NCBI GenBank assembly: GCA_029865285.1
Contig: JAOUHE010000017.1
Span: 1 to 18,049 of the forward strand
Direction: 5' to 3'
DNA length: 18,049 nt
Source: Chloroflexota bacterium
GTDB taxonomy: Bacteria > Chloroflexota > Limnocylindria > QHBO01
How positions within the stretch are numbered: the first letter of the stretch is position 1; every line of letters begins with the position of its first letter. The position numbers and the translations under genes were made by a program. Shown piece after piece: positions 1-7,310 of this stretch. The notes beneath the pieces were generated by a model. That model was not told the DNA's origin, ran no database searches, and was given only the letters and a program-made list of their open reading frames with translations.

Positions 1-801
1 ACTGATGAGACGCCCGAACTGATGCCGATGCCGATCCAGCTCGCCCACCAGGTGGCTCGTCGCCTGGCCGAGGCCCGGAAGTCGGGAGACCTGCCGTTCC
101 TGCGTCCGGACGGGAAGAGCCAGATCACCGTCGAATACGACGCGGAGGGCAGACCCCGACGGGTGCACACCGTGCTGGTCAGCACGCAGCACGATCCAGG
201 GGTCGATCCTGTGGAGCTCGCCAACGCGGTCGAGGAGCGGGTGATCCGTGCTGCCATCCCAGGTGACCTGCTCGACGAGGAGACGCGCTTCCTGGTCAAC
301 CCCACCGGGCGGTTCGTCATCGGCGGACCGATGGGTGACTCGGGCCTCTCCGGCCGCAAGATCATCGTGGACACCTACGGCGGCATGGCCCGCCATGGCG
401 GCGGCAGTTTCTCCGGCAAGGATCCGACCAAGGTCGACCGATCCGGTGCGTACATGGCCCGATACGTGGCGAAGAACCTGGTCGCCGCGGGCCTGGCGCG
501 ACGCTGCGAACTCCAGCTCGCGTACGCCATCGGGGTGGCGCATCCGCTGGCCATCAACCTGGAGACCTTCGGGACCGGCGTCCTGCCCGATGCGCGCCTC
601 GCGGACATCGTCCAGGCGGTGTTCGATCTGCGCCCGGGCTCCATCATCTCGGCGCTCGACCTGCGGCGGCCGATCTACCGGCAGACCGCTGCGTACGGGC
701 ACTTCGGACGCAACGACCTCGACCTGCCCTGGGAGCGGACCGATCGCGGGGATGCAATCCGGGAGGCCGCCGAGGCTGCGCCCGCGGGGGCATCGGCCTG
801 A
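1..801 (+). CDS. metK: S-adenosylmethionine synthetase, C-terminal part (5' end outside window)
   Basis: Makes S-adenosylmethionine from methionine and ATP in the cytoplasm. The frame is open from base 1, and its first residues (TDETPELMPMPI) are the family's conserved internal stretch, so the true start lies upstream. About 266 of the usual roughly 390 residues are present. The glycine-rich active-site signature GGGSFSGKDPTKVDRS, which holds metal and phosphate ligands, is intact at bases 403-450. It is preceded by the conserved GGPMGDSGLSGRKIIVDTYGG segment in two parts. The C-terminal end (YGHFGRNDLDLPWE) is also typical. The stop is at 799-801, followed 11 bases later by a TPR-like gene. 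Nothing looks damaged. Identification is essentially certain. Confidence 0.97.
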   Translation, partial: TDETPELMPMPIQLAHQVARRLAEARKSGDLPFLRPDGKSQITVEYDAEGRPRRVHTVLVSTQHDPGVDPVELANAVEERVIRAAIPGDLLDEETRFLVNPTGRFVIGGPMGDSGLSGRKIIVDTYGGMARHGGGSFSGKDPTKVDRSGAYMARYVAKNLVAAGLARRCELQLAYAIGVAHPLAINLETFGTGVLPDARLADIVQAVFDLRPGSIISALDLRRPIYRQTAAYGHFGRNDLDLPWERTDRGDAIREAAEAAPAGASA

Positions 802-812
802 TCTCGGGCCCC

Positions 813-1454
813 ATGGACGCCAAGTCGCCCCCCGGCCGCAATACGCCGATCCGCTGGGGCGAGGCGCCGCCCGGTGGTCGCGTCGGTCAGGCGGTGCACA
901 GGCTCGTGGTCCGCCTGCGCGCCACGCTCGGGACTCCGCCCCGCGCCACGCATGTCACCCTCGGCTCACTCCCCGCAGCGCTTCGGCGCGGCGAACTGGC
1001 CGAGGCGTACCTCGCCGCTGCAGCCGATGCGGATCACGAAACTGCTGGCGGGTCAGCCACTGCGGCCGCCGAGGCGGCGATGGCACTCCGGGCCTGGTGG
1101 CCGGCCGACATCTGGGCGCATCGCGCCATGTGGCACTTTGAGCAGGCCGGCATGGAGCTCGAGGCAACCCGCGGTGCCCGGCTCATCGGAGAGATCCGCC
1201 TGGGCGGGGGCGATCCGACAAGCGCCCGCCGCTACTATGCCGAAGCGATCAGCGAGGCGAGAGATATCGGTGCCGAACGAGAAGAGGGTCTGGCGGCGCT
1301 CGGGATGGGGCGCGCCGAGCTCGAGCTGGGTGACGTGACGACCTCTCGGAGGCTGGCGCAGATCGCGGTCGATCTGCTGCGGCGCGGCGACGCTCCGCCC
1401 GACGAAGTGGCGGCAGCGCGAGAACTGCGCGGCGAGGAGAAGGAGGTCCGATGA
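813..1454 (+). CDS. TPR-like helical repeat protein of unknown function
   Basis: A 213-residue protein that I cannot assign to a named family. The second half, from about residue 114 to 190, reads as paired amphipathic helices in the tetratricopeptide style: small residues at the helix contacts, then a loop with GGDPTSARRYYAEAISEA, followed by a second unit with GMGRAELELGDVTTSRRLAQ. Such repeats usually mediate protein-protein contacts. The first 50 residues are rich in Pro, Arg and Gly and look disordered. No signal peptide or membrane segment is visible. There is no clear ribosome binding site before the ATG at 813, so a later start is possible. Its end overlaps proC by four bases (ATGA), implying co-translation with proC, but no shared pathway is evident. 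Confidence 0.7.
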   Translation: MDAKSPPGRNTPIRWGEAPPGGRVGQAVHRLVVRLRATLGTPPRATHVTLGSLPAALRRGELAEAYLAAAADADHETAGGSATAAAEAAMALRAWWPADIWAHRAMWHFEQAGMELEATRGARLIGEIRLGGGDPTSARRYYAEAISEARDIGAEREEGLAALGMGRAELELGDVTTSRRLAQIAVDLLRRGDAPPDEVAAARELRGEEKEVR

Positions 1455-2317
1455 GCACTCGGCGCTCGATGCGGGTCGGGATCGTGGGGGCCGGCGTCAT
1501 GGCCGAGGCCATGATCAGCGGCCTGCTCGCGGATCACCTCCCGCCGGAGCAGCTCGTCGCGAGTCATCCGCGCCGCGACCGCCGTGACGCGCTCGCCGCG
1601 GAGCACGGAATCCGGATGGTGTCCCGCAACGCCGATGCGGCCGCCGACGCCCAGATCGTGGTCCTGGCGGTGAAGCCGCAGATGCTGGCATCAGTCATGC
1701 GCGAGGTGGGGCCGGCGCTCGCCGACGACCAGGTCGTCCTCTCGGTCGTGGCCGGTGCGACCCTGCGGACGCTCAGGCACGGGCTCGGTCACGCGGCTGT
1801 CGTTCGTGCCATGCCGAACACGCCCGCGCAGATCCGACGTGGAATCGCGGTGTGGGCGGCGGCGTCGGCTTGCAGCGCCGGGCAGCGGGACCTGGCGCGC
1901 GCCGTGCTGGGTGCCCTCGGCGAGGAGAAGGAGGTTGCCGACGAAGAGTTCGTGGCGATGGCGACCGCACTGTCGGGCACCGGTCCCACGTACCTGTTCG
2001 CGGTGATGGAGGCGCTCATCGACGCCGGCGTGCACATGGGCTTTCCGCGTGAACTGGCGCACGACCTGGTCGCGGTCACGTTGGTCGGCAGCGCCGAGTT
2101 CGCGGCTCGATCCCAGTTGCACCCCGCCCAGTTGCGCAACCTGGTCACCTCGCCCGGCGGCACGAGCGCCGCGGCCATCTATGAGTTGGAGAAGGGACGC
2201 CTGCGCACCGTCATGTCTGACGCCGTATGGGCCGCCTACCGGCGTACGCAGGAGCTGGGCGCGAGACTCGAAACCGAGACCGGCGCCGCCGGGGCCGCGC
2301 CAGAGACGGGACGCTGA
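1451..2317 (+). CDS. proC: Pyrroline-5-carboxylate reductase
   Basis: Catalyses the last step of proline synthesis, the NAD(P)H-dependent reduction of 1-pyrroline-5-carboxylate. The 288-residue length fits the family (about 265-280) with a short tail. The N-terminal Rossmann dinucleotide-binding loop GIVGAGVMAEAM is at residues 10-21. The central VVRAMPNTPA and LSGTGPTYLF segments and the C-terminal SPGGTSAAAI (from residue 234), which lines the substrate pocket, are all present. The start overlaps the preceding stop (ATGA). AAGGAGG ends at 1446, only 4 bases from the ATG. A second in-frame ATG at 1469 would give a more typical amino end (MRVGIVGAG), but it lies over 20 bases from that site. 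The last roughly 15 residues (Gly/Ala/Glu rich) are not conserved. Confidence 0.95.
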   Translation: MSTRRSMRVGIVGAGVMAEAMISGLLADHLPPEQLVASHPRRDRRDALAAEHGIRMVSRNADAAADAQIVVLAVKPQMLASVMREVGPALADDQVVLSVVAGATLRTLRHGLGHAAVVRAMPNTPAQIRRGIAVWAAASACSAGQRDLARAVLGALGEEKEVADEEFVAMATALSGTGPTYLFAVMEALIDAGVHMGFPRELAHDLVAVTLVGSAEFAARSQLHPAQLRNLVTSPGGTSAAAIYELEKGRLRTVMSDAVWAAYRRTQELGARLETETGAAGAAPETGR

Positions 2318-3387
2318 TGTTCGCGATTGTGATGGCCGGCGGCTCCGGCACGCGCCTCTGGCCATTGTCGCGACGCAGCACACCGAAGCAGCTGCTGGCA
2401 CTCACCGGTGAGACGAGCCTGCTGCAGCAGACCGTGGCCCGCGTCGGCGGCGTGTTGAAGCCGCAGGACATCTACGTCATCACCAGCCAGGCACACGTCC
2501 GCGCCACGCAGGCGCAGCTGCCGCAGATCCCCGCCGACAACGTGCTCGGCGAGCCGCTGGCGCGCTCCACCGCGGTCGCCGCGGGGCTGGCCACGGTGCT
2601 CGCTCGCCGCGAGAGTGATGAGGTTGCGGTGGTCCTGCCGGCGGATCACTTCGTGGCCGACGCGGAGCGGTTCGTCCAGGCGCTGCGGGAGGCATCGACG
2701 GCCGCGGAACGTGGCTACCTGGTGGTGCTCGGCGTCAAGCCTGCCCACGCGGCGACCGGGTACGGCTACATCAAGGTGGGCGAACGCCTCCATCCGGCCG
2801 TCCCGACCGCACTGGTCGATCGATTCGTCGAGAAGCCCGATGCCGGCACCGCGGCCGAGATGCTCGCAACCGGCGATCACCTGTGGAATGCCGGGGTCTT
2901 CGTCTGGCGGGCGTACGCGTATCGCCAGGCTCTCGAGTTGTTCCAGCCCGAGCTGGCGGCAGCGCTCGACAAGATTGCCGCCCTGCACCGGACGCCCGGA
3001 TGGATGTCCGACGTCCGGACCATCCTGGAGCCGATACCGGCCATCTCCATCGACACCGGCATCGCCGAGCCCGCAGCCGCCGAGGGCAGGATGGCGGTCG
3101 TACCGCTCGAAGCGGGCTGGAGCGACATCGGTTCATGGTCCACGCTGCTTGAGACGCTCTCTGCCCAGTCCGGAGCCAGCCTCGTGGCGTCCGGTCAGCA
3201 CCTCGACCGTGGATCCGAGCGCGTCCTGGTGCACGGCGGCGAGCGGCTGATCGTCACCGTCGGGCTGCAGGACGTGATCATTGTGGATACGCCGGACGCG
3301 CTGCTGGTCTGCGCCCGCGATCGCGCCGAGGAGATCAAGCCGGTCCTTGACGAGATCGCTGCCACGGCCGGCGAGAAATACCTGTAG
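2317..3387 (+). CDS. manC: Mannose-1-phosphate guanylyltransferase
   Basis: Transfers GMP from GTP to mannose-1-phosphate, giving GDP-mannose, the donor for mannosylated glycans and lipids. The 356-residue protein begins with the nucleotidyltransferase signature AGGSGTRLWPLSR (residues 7-19), followed by PKQLL. VVLPADH and FVEKPD (170-175) match the metal and sugar sites, and WNAGVFVW and GWSDIGSW are diagnostic of GDP-mannose pyrophosphorylases. It is the short form, without the fused isomerase domain of ManC/AlgA enzymes. That fits the separate isomerase gene at 5610. The start is the ATG overlapping the proC stop by one base (TGATG), because the glycine loop begins right after it. An upstream in-frame ATG at 2227 lies inside proC and adds unrelated residues. 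Confidence 0.93.
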   Translation: MFAIVMAGGSGTRLWPLSRRSTPKQLLALTGETSLLQQTVARVGGVLKPQDIYVITSQAHVRATQAQLPQIPADNVLGEPLARSTAVAAGLATVLARRESDEVAVVLPADHFVADAERFVQALREASTAAERGYLVVLGVKPAHAATGYGYIKVGERLHPAVPTALVDRFVEKPDAGTAAEMLATGDHLWNAGVFVWRAYAYRQALELFQPELAAALDKIAALHRTPGWMSDVRTILEPIPAISIDTGIAEPAAAEGRMAVVPLEAGWSDIGSWSTLLETLSAQSGASLVASGQHLDRGSERVLVHGGERLIVTVGLQDVIIVDTPDALLVCARDRAEEIKPVLDEIAATAGEKYL

Positions 3388-3393
3388 CGGCCG

Positions 3394-4101
3394 GTGAAGC
3401 CCCGCCTCCCGCCCCTGGCGATTGCACCGCCGCCCGCCTCGACCCAGGAGCAGCATCTCCTGTTGCGTCCACTGGCCCGGTTCGCCGGATGGCTAATGAG
3501 CCGATATGTGCGGCTGGTCGCCGCGACCGCCCGAGTCAGCGGCCCGACGGTTTATCAGGGGCCCGCGATCGTGGCGGTCTGGCACGAGGCGAATCTGCTC
3601 CAGGCCGTCGGCATCTGGCGGCTTCGGAGCGATCGGCGCTTCGTCTCCTTCTCGACGCGCGGCTTCCGGGGGATCGTGATGAACGGCATGATCGAGGGGC
3701 TCGAGTGCGGCGTGGTGGCCCTGCCTCCCGAGTCGGCCCGCGCCGAGGCGGGACGCCTGGCCCGCGACATGGGGCGTTATGGGCGCGCCGGCTGGAGCCT
3801 CGCGCTGGCCCCCGACGGACCGCTTGGTCCGTATCGAGTTGCCAAGCCGGGGGCGCTCCTGCTTGCGCGCGAATCGGGCCTGCCGATCGTGCCGTGGGCG
3901 GTCAGCGTTCGCCCCTCGTTCCGCCTTCGACGGCGCTGGGATCGCCAGGTCGTGCCGCTCCCCTTCGCGCGAATTCGCGTGGTGGAGGGTGCGCACATCC
4001 GCATCGCCGAGGGCGAGGCACTCAAACCGCGGTTGGCCGAGCTGCAGGCGGAGCTCGCGCGGGTCGCGGCGGAGGCGGATCGTCGGATGGGTGAGCGCTA
4101 G
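3394..4101 (+). CDS. DUF374 / lysophospholipid acyltransferase-like protein
   Basis: A 235-residue protein of the DUF374 family, related to the PlsC-type acyltransferases that acylate lysophospholipids, lipid A precursors or glycolipids. The WHE motif (residues 63-65) sits where the catalytic histidine of this group lies. The APDGPLGP segment (139-146) followed by KPGALLLAR and GLPIVPWAV is the family hallmark. The strict HX4D box of PlsC is not present, as is usual for DUF374. No clear transmembrane helix is visible, although residues 24-46 could associate with the membrane. The start is a GTG six bases after manC. Its position between manC and the hexomutase suggests a mannose-containing acylated lipid as substrate; that is inference only. 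Family assignment is fairly sure, substrate unknown. Confidence 0.82.
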   Translation: MKPRLPPLAIAPPPASTQEQHLLLRPLARFAGWLMSRYVRLVAATARVSGPTVYQGPAIVAVWHEANLLQAVGIWRLRSDRRFVSFSTRGFRGIVMNGMIEGLECGVVALPPESARAEAGRLARDMGRYGRAGWSLALAPDGPLGPYRVAKPGALLLARESGLPIVPWAVSVRPSFRLRRRWDRQVVPLPFARIRVVEGAHIRIAEGEALKPRLAELQAELARVAAEADRRMGER

Positions 4102-4105
4102 CCGC

Positions 4106-4111
4106 TACCAT
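4106..4111 (+). promoter_or_regulatory. Possible -10 element before the phosphohexomutase gene
   Basis: TACCAT just after the stop of the acyltransferase gene matches the -10 sequence proposed for birA (12608-12613). A start about 7 bases downstream would leave a leader of roughly 12-24 bases. No recognisable -35 box is present, so this is only a candidate internal promoter in the 40-base gap. Confidence 0.3.
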
Positions 4112-4141
4112 TGCCCCAGACACACCTGAGTGCGAGTGCCC

Positions 4142-5596
4142 GTGACGAAGATCAAGTTCGGAACCGACGGCTGGCGCGCCGCGATCGGCGAGGATTTCAC
4201 CTTCCACAACGTTCGCCGCTGCGCGCGCGCCGTGGCGGAGTACCTCGAGGAGACCGGCGCCGCCGCGCGCGGCGTCGTCGTGTGCCACGACCGCCGGTTC
4301 GCCTCCGAGTACTTCGCACGCGCCTGCGTGGAGGTCCTCGCCGCGCACGACATCCGGTCCTTCACCCCGCCCGAGGCGGTCCCCACGCAGGTCGGCAGCT
4401 TCTTCACCCGTGAGCTCGGTGCAGGGGCGGGCATCGTCATCACCGCCAGCCATAACCCCTGGACCGACAACGGCTTCAAGGTGAAGGCCGATACCGGCGG
4501 CGCAGCGGCGCCCGAGATGCTCACCGCAATCGAGGCCACCATGGATCGGCACCCCGAGGACGAGTTGCCGCCCCGCCGCGACTACGACGACGCGGTCGCC
4601 GCCGGGCTCGTCGAGATGTTCGATCCCTATCCACGCTTCCGTGACCAGCTCGCCAGCATCGTCGACATCGAACGGATTCGCGCCGCGGACAGGAGGGTCC
4701 TGGTCGAGCCGCTCTACGGATCGGGCGCCGGCTGGTTCACCCGTCTGCTCGAGGGTGGCAAGCTGACCATCCGCGAGCTCCACACCGAGCGCAATCCGTA
4801 TTTCGGTGGGGTCAATCCGGAGCCGATCCGCCCCAATATCGACGCCTGGCTGGAGGAGATTCCGAGCTGGGGCGCCGGCATCGGGATCGCCTTTGATGGA
4901 GACGCCGATCGCGTCGGGATGGCCACGGAGCAGGGTGTCTTCGTGAACCAGCTGCAGGTGTACGGGCTGCTCTACTGGTACCTCCTCGACGTGCGAGGGC
5001 AGATCGGTCCGGCCGTCTACACCGTCACGACCACCTCGATGGTCCCCCGGCTGGCGGAGATCTACGGGACGCAGGCGTACGAGACCGGCGTCGGCTTCAA
5101 GTTCGTGGGGCCCAAGATGACCGAGACGAACGCGGTCATCGGTGGAGAGGAGTCGGGCGGCTTCGGCTTCGGGATGCACATCCCCGAGCGTGACGGCCTC
5201 GCCTCGGGCCTCTTCCTGCTCGACCTGTGGCTGGCGAAGGGGAAACAGGCGTCCGAGGTGCTGGCGGAGCTCCAGGCACTGGCCGGACCGAGCTACTACG
5301 ACCGGATCGACATCCGTTTCGCCCGCGAGGGGTACGACGCGGTGAAGCGCAGCACGCTGGCGCGCCTCGAGAACGAGGCACCCGAGCAGCTGGCGGGAGT
5401 CGGCGTGGCCCGACGCGTGGCGCTCGACACCGGGGACGGATTCAAGTTCTACCGCGACGATGGGTCCTGGCTGCTCATCCGCTTCTCCGGGACCGAGGCG
5501 CTCCTGCGAGTCTACGGCGAGGCGCGATCGCCGGCGGACCTCGACGCGCTCCTTGCCGAGGGGCGTCGGATCGCCGCGGCGGGCGCTCCCGGATGA
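4142..5596 (+). CDS. Phosphoglucomutase/phosphomannomutase family protein
   Basis: Interconverts hexose 1- and 6-phosphates through a phosphoserine enzyme. Residues below count from the GTG at 4142 (484 aa). All four family sites are intact: catalytic phosphoserine loop TASHNP (Ser103), Mg-binding DGDADR (252-257), sugar-binding loop with GEESGG (Glu336, Glu337), and phosphate-binding RFSGTE (447-452). The GEESGG loop is nearer to phosphoglucomutases than to strict phosphomannomutases, so glucose or mixed specificity is possible. Context between manC and the isomerase favours mannose phosphate as at least one substrate. In-frame GTG codons at 4130, 4136 and 4142 are all possible starts. I chose 4142 because it gives the usual MTKIKFGTDGWR amino end. 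No good Shine-Dalgarno sequence decides the matter. Confidence 0.92.
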   Translation: MTKIKFGTDGWRAAIGEDFTFHNVRRCARAVAEYLEETGAAARGVVVCHDRRFASEYFARACVEVLAAHDIRSFTPPEAVPTQVGSFFTRELGAGAGIVITASHNPWTDNGFKVKADTGGAAAPEMLTAIEATMDRHPEDELPPRRDYDDAVAAGLVEMFDPYPRFRDQLASIVDIERIRAADRRVLVEPLYGSGAGWFTRLLEGGKLTIRELHTERNPYFGGVNPEPIRPNIDAWLEEIPSWGAGIGIAFDGDADRVGMATEQGVFVNQLQVYGLLYWYLLDVRGQIGPAVYTVTTTSMVPRLAEIYGTQAYETGVGFKFVGPKMTETNAVIGGEESGGFGFGMHIPERDGLASGLFLLDLWLAKGKQASEVLAELQALAGPSYYDRIDIRFAREGYDAVKRSTLARLENEAPEQLAGVGVARRVALDTGDGFKFYRDDGSWLLIRFSGTEALLRVYGEARSPADLDALLAEGRRIAAAGAPG

Positions 5597-5609
5597 GGAG
5601 ATCCGCCTC

Positions 5610-6782
5610 GTGACCGACGCGCGCGACTTCTTCGGCTACCGCGACCCTGATGACGAGCCCGGGCAGCGCCCCGAGGAGACCGCCGACGAGGAGCTCGCTC
5701 CGCCGCAGATCGAGGATGCCGTCACCCTCGACGATCTGGCGGTCATCTCGCGGATCGACCCGGGCGACATGCTCGGACGGGTGCAGCGGCTCCCCGGCCA
5801 ACTGGCGGAGGCGCGGCGCGTGGTTGCCGCCGCCAAGCTTCCCGAGTCACACCGCGACGTCGATGGGGTGCTCGTGCTGGCGATGGGCGGCTCGGCGATC
5901 GGTGCCGAACTCGTGGCCGGAATCGCGGGCGATCGCCTGCGCGTTCCACTGACCGTGCACCGCGACTACGGGCTCCCCGCGTGGGCCGGGAAACGGACAC
6001 TGGTGATCGCCGTCAGCCACTCGGGCGAGACGGTCGAGACCCTGAGCGGGGTCGACGAGGCGCGTCGCCGCGGCCTGCCGTTGGTGGTGGCGAGCACCGG
6101 TGGACGCCTCGGGGCGGACGCCGTCGCCGACCGCACGCCGTATCTCCAGTACCGGGCGACGGGCCAGCCGCGCGCCGCCATCGGCTTTGGACTGGGCCTG
6201 GTGCACGAGCTGCTGTCGCGCCTCGAGCTCCTGACCGACCCGGACCCGCTGGGGCCTGCGGTCGAGGCCCTCGACGCCGTGCTCGGGCGCAATGCGCCAT
6301 CGGTGGAGACCGAGGCGAGTGTCGCCAAGCAGCTGGCCTGGTCGATCTACGGGCGCATTCCGGCGGTCTATGGGGCCGGAATCATGCTGCCGGTCGCCCA
6401 CCGCTGGAAGACCCAGTTCAATGAGAACGCCAAGGCGTGGGCCATGTTCGAGCCGATGCCCGAGGCGAACCACAACGCCATCGAGGGCAGCCTCAATCCG
6501 CGCGAGTTGTCCGACGCGCTGTACGTGGTCGAATTGCGCGACCCGAACGAGCCGGCCGAGATCGCCGACCGCTACGCAGTGGTCAACGAGTTGCTTGGCG
6601 AGCGCGCGACCAACCGCAGCGTGGTCTGGGCCGAGGGTCCGTCACCCCTGGCGCGGGTACTCACCGCGGTGGCGCTTGGCGATCTGGTGAGCGTATATCT
6701 CGCAATCCTCTACCAGACCGACCCGACCCCGGTTACACTCTTGGCGATGTTGAAGCAGCGGCTCGCTCGGTCGACGGACTGA
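5610..6782 (+). CDS. Bifunctional phosphoglucose/phosphomannose isomerase (SIS domain)
   Basis: Interconverts fructose-6-phosphate with glucose-6- and mannose-6-phosphate. Two SIS sugar-binding modules are visible. The first has MGGSAIGAE (GGSAIG at 93-98) and SHSGETVETL (from 136). The active-site stretch MPEANHNAIEG at 283-293 carries the Glu and His expected of the archaeal-type bifunctional enzyme. Length (390 aa) is somewhat above the usual 300-350 because of an acidic, Asp/Glu-rich amino tail of about 50 residues. The GTG at 5610 is chosen because GAGGAG at 5595-5600 lies 9 bases before it; extending to 5460 would run through the mutase gene in another frame. It directly follows the hexomutase and supplies mannose-6-phosphate to the pathway. 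Confidence 0.9.
   Translation: MTDARDFFGYRDPDDEPGQRPEETADEELAPPQIEDAVTLDDLAVISRIDPGDMLGRVQRLPGQLAEARRVVAAAKLPESHRDVDGVLVLAMGGSAIGAELVAGIAGDRLRVPLTVHRDYGLPAWAGKRTLVIAVSHSGETVETLSGVDEARRRGLPLVVASTGGRLGADAVADRTPYLQYRATGQPRAAIGFGLGLVHELLSRLELLTDPDPLGPAVEALDAVLGRNAPSVETEASVAKQLAWSIYGRIPAVYGAGIMLPVAHRWKTQFNENAKAWAMFEPMPEANHNAIEGSLNPRELSDALYVVELRDPNEPAEIADRYAVVNELLGERATNRSVVWAEGPSPLARVLTAVALGDLVSVYLAILYQTDPTPVTLLAMLKQRLARSTD
6734..6739 (+). promoter_or_regulatory. Possible -10 element within the end of the isomerase gene
   Basis: TACACT, preceded by GGT, is the same hexamer found before trpS on the other strand. It could start a transcript for the SWIM gene with a leader of about 85 bases containing the GGCGCC hairpin. 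No -35 box is seen and the site is inside a coding sequence, so chance is a real alternative. Confidence 0.22.
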
Positions 6783-6784
6783 CG

Positions 6785-6818
6785 GGCGCCGATAGAACGG
6801 CGCCGGGTGCCGGCGCCG
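6785..6818 (+). repeat. Three GGCGCC copies forming a strong intercistronic hairpin
   Basis: GGCGCC occurs at 6785-6790, 6799-6804 and 6812-6817. The second and third copies extend to an 8-base stem (CGGCGCCG, 6798-6805 with 6811-6818) closing a five-base loop. The first and second copies could pair instead. There is no T run after it, so it is not a standard terminator. Its 3' arm touches the GGGAGGG ribosome binding site (6818-6824) of the next gene, so it could limit translation or mark an mRNA processing point. Confidence 0.5.
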
Positions 6819-6832
6819 GGAGGGTACGCAAC

Positions 6833-7114
6833 GTGCATTCAAGCATGGTCGGCAAGGTCGAAAAGGCGATGCGCTATGCGCATGAGTCGGACCGCGTGAA
6901 GATCGGGCGCCTGGACGCCAGTTTCACCGGAGACAACGGGAGCCACACCGTCTCCCTCGACGCCGATCAATGGCACTGTGACTGCCACCTCTTCGAGTCC
7001 GCCGGGGGCTGCTCGCATACCCTCGCGATGCAGAAGATCCTCGACTCGATGCTCTCCGATGCCGCCAAGGAGACCCCTCTCTACGGGCACGTTGAGGTCG
7101 GAGTCTCCGCCTAG
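6833..7114 (+). CDS. Small SWIM zinc-finger protein
   Basis: A 93-residue protein whose core is a SWIM-type zinc motif, C-x-C-x8-C-x-H: Cys49, Cys51, Cys60 and His62, with the typical preceding Trp47 and the following LAMQKIL helix. SWIM domains bind zinc and are used in DNA or protein contacts in larger proteins; here the domain stands almost alone. The protein has no membrane segment or signal peptide. The GTG at 6833 is preferred over the ATG at 6845 because GGGAGGG (6818-6824) lies 8 bases before it. It follows the isomerase after 50 bases and precedes the B12 riboswitch. I cannot tell which of those neighbours, if either, it works with. Gene is likely real; its partner is unknown. Confidence 0.82.
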   Translation: MHSSMVGKVEKAMRYAHESDRVKIGRLDASFTGDNGSHTVSLDADQWHCDCHLFESAGGCSHTLAMQKILDSMLSDAAKETPLYGHVEVGVSA

Positions 7115-7142
7115 CGACCATCGTTTCGCGCCGCTGCCCTCC

Positions 7143-7150
7143 GGTAGCGT
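7143..7150 (+). promoter_or_regulatory. Possible -10 region for the riboswitch-btuFCD transcript
   Basis: GGTAGCGT fits the loose GGTANNNT pattern seen at other starts in this window. It lies about 22 bases before the first paired base of the riboswitch, a sensible distance. No convincing -35 hexamer is visible upstream, so confidence is low. Confidence 0.25.
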
Positions 7151-7171
7151 CGCCCCGTTATCAATTGAAGA

Positions 7172-7310
7172 CCGCGTCGGGTGCCACGGCCGCAAGGCCG
7201 TGGACAAATGGAGAAGCCGGTGAGAAGCCGGCGCAGTCCCGCTACTGTATCCGCGCCGTACCGCCGCTTCGGCGGACGAGCACGGGAGTCAGGTCGCCAG
7301 CCCGCACGCG
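7172..7310 (+). ncRNA. Adenosylcobalamin (B12) riboswitch aptamer
   Basis: The leader of the B12 transporter operon carries the conserved cobalamin-aptamer blocks in order. They are GGTGCC (7180-7185 region), a GNRA-capped hairpin (CCACGGCC-GCAA-GGCCGTGG, 7184-7203), and AAGCCGGTGAGAAGCCGG with CCCGCTACTGT after it. A UUCG-capped hairpin (7264-7275) is followed by a B12-box-like GAGTCAGGTCGCC (7286-7298). CGCGT at 7173-7177 can pair with ACGCG at 7306-7310 as the closing P1 stem. Known examples repress transport and synthesis genes when cobalamin is bound. Exact edges are approximate because they were judged by eye. Confidence 0.9.

Noticed and set aside
2236..2988. Minus-strand frame (250 codons) opposite manC
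   Set aside because: Shadow of a clear gene, with no motif and no sensible ribosome binding site.
4022..5179. Long open frame (385 codons) on the minus strand opposite the hexomutase gene
   Set aside because: It mirrors a well-identified gene, has a low-complexity Gly/Asp/Arg composition with no motif, and is expected by chance in G+C-rich coding DNA.
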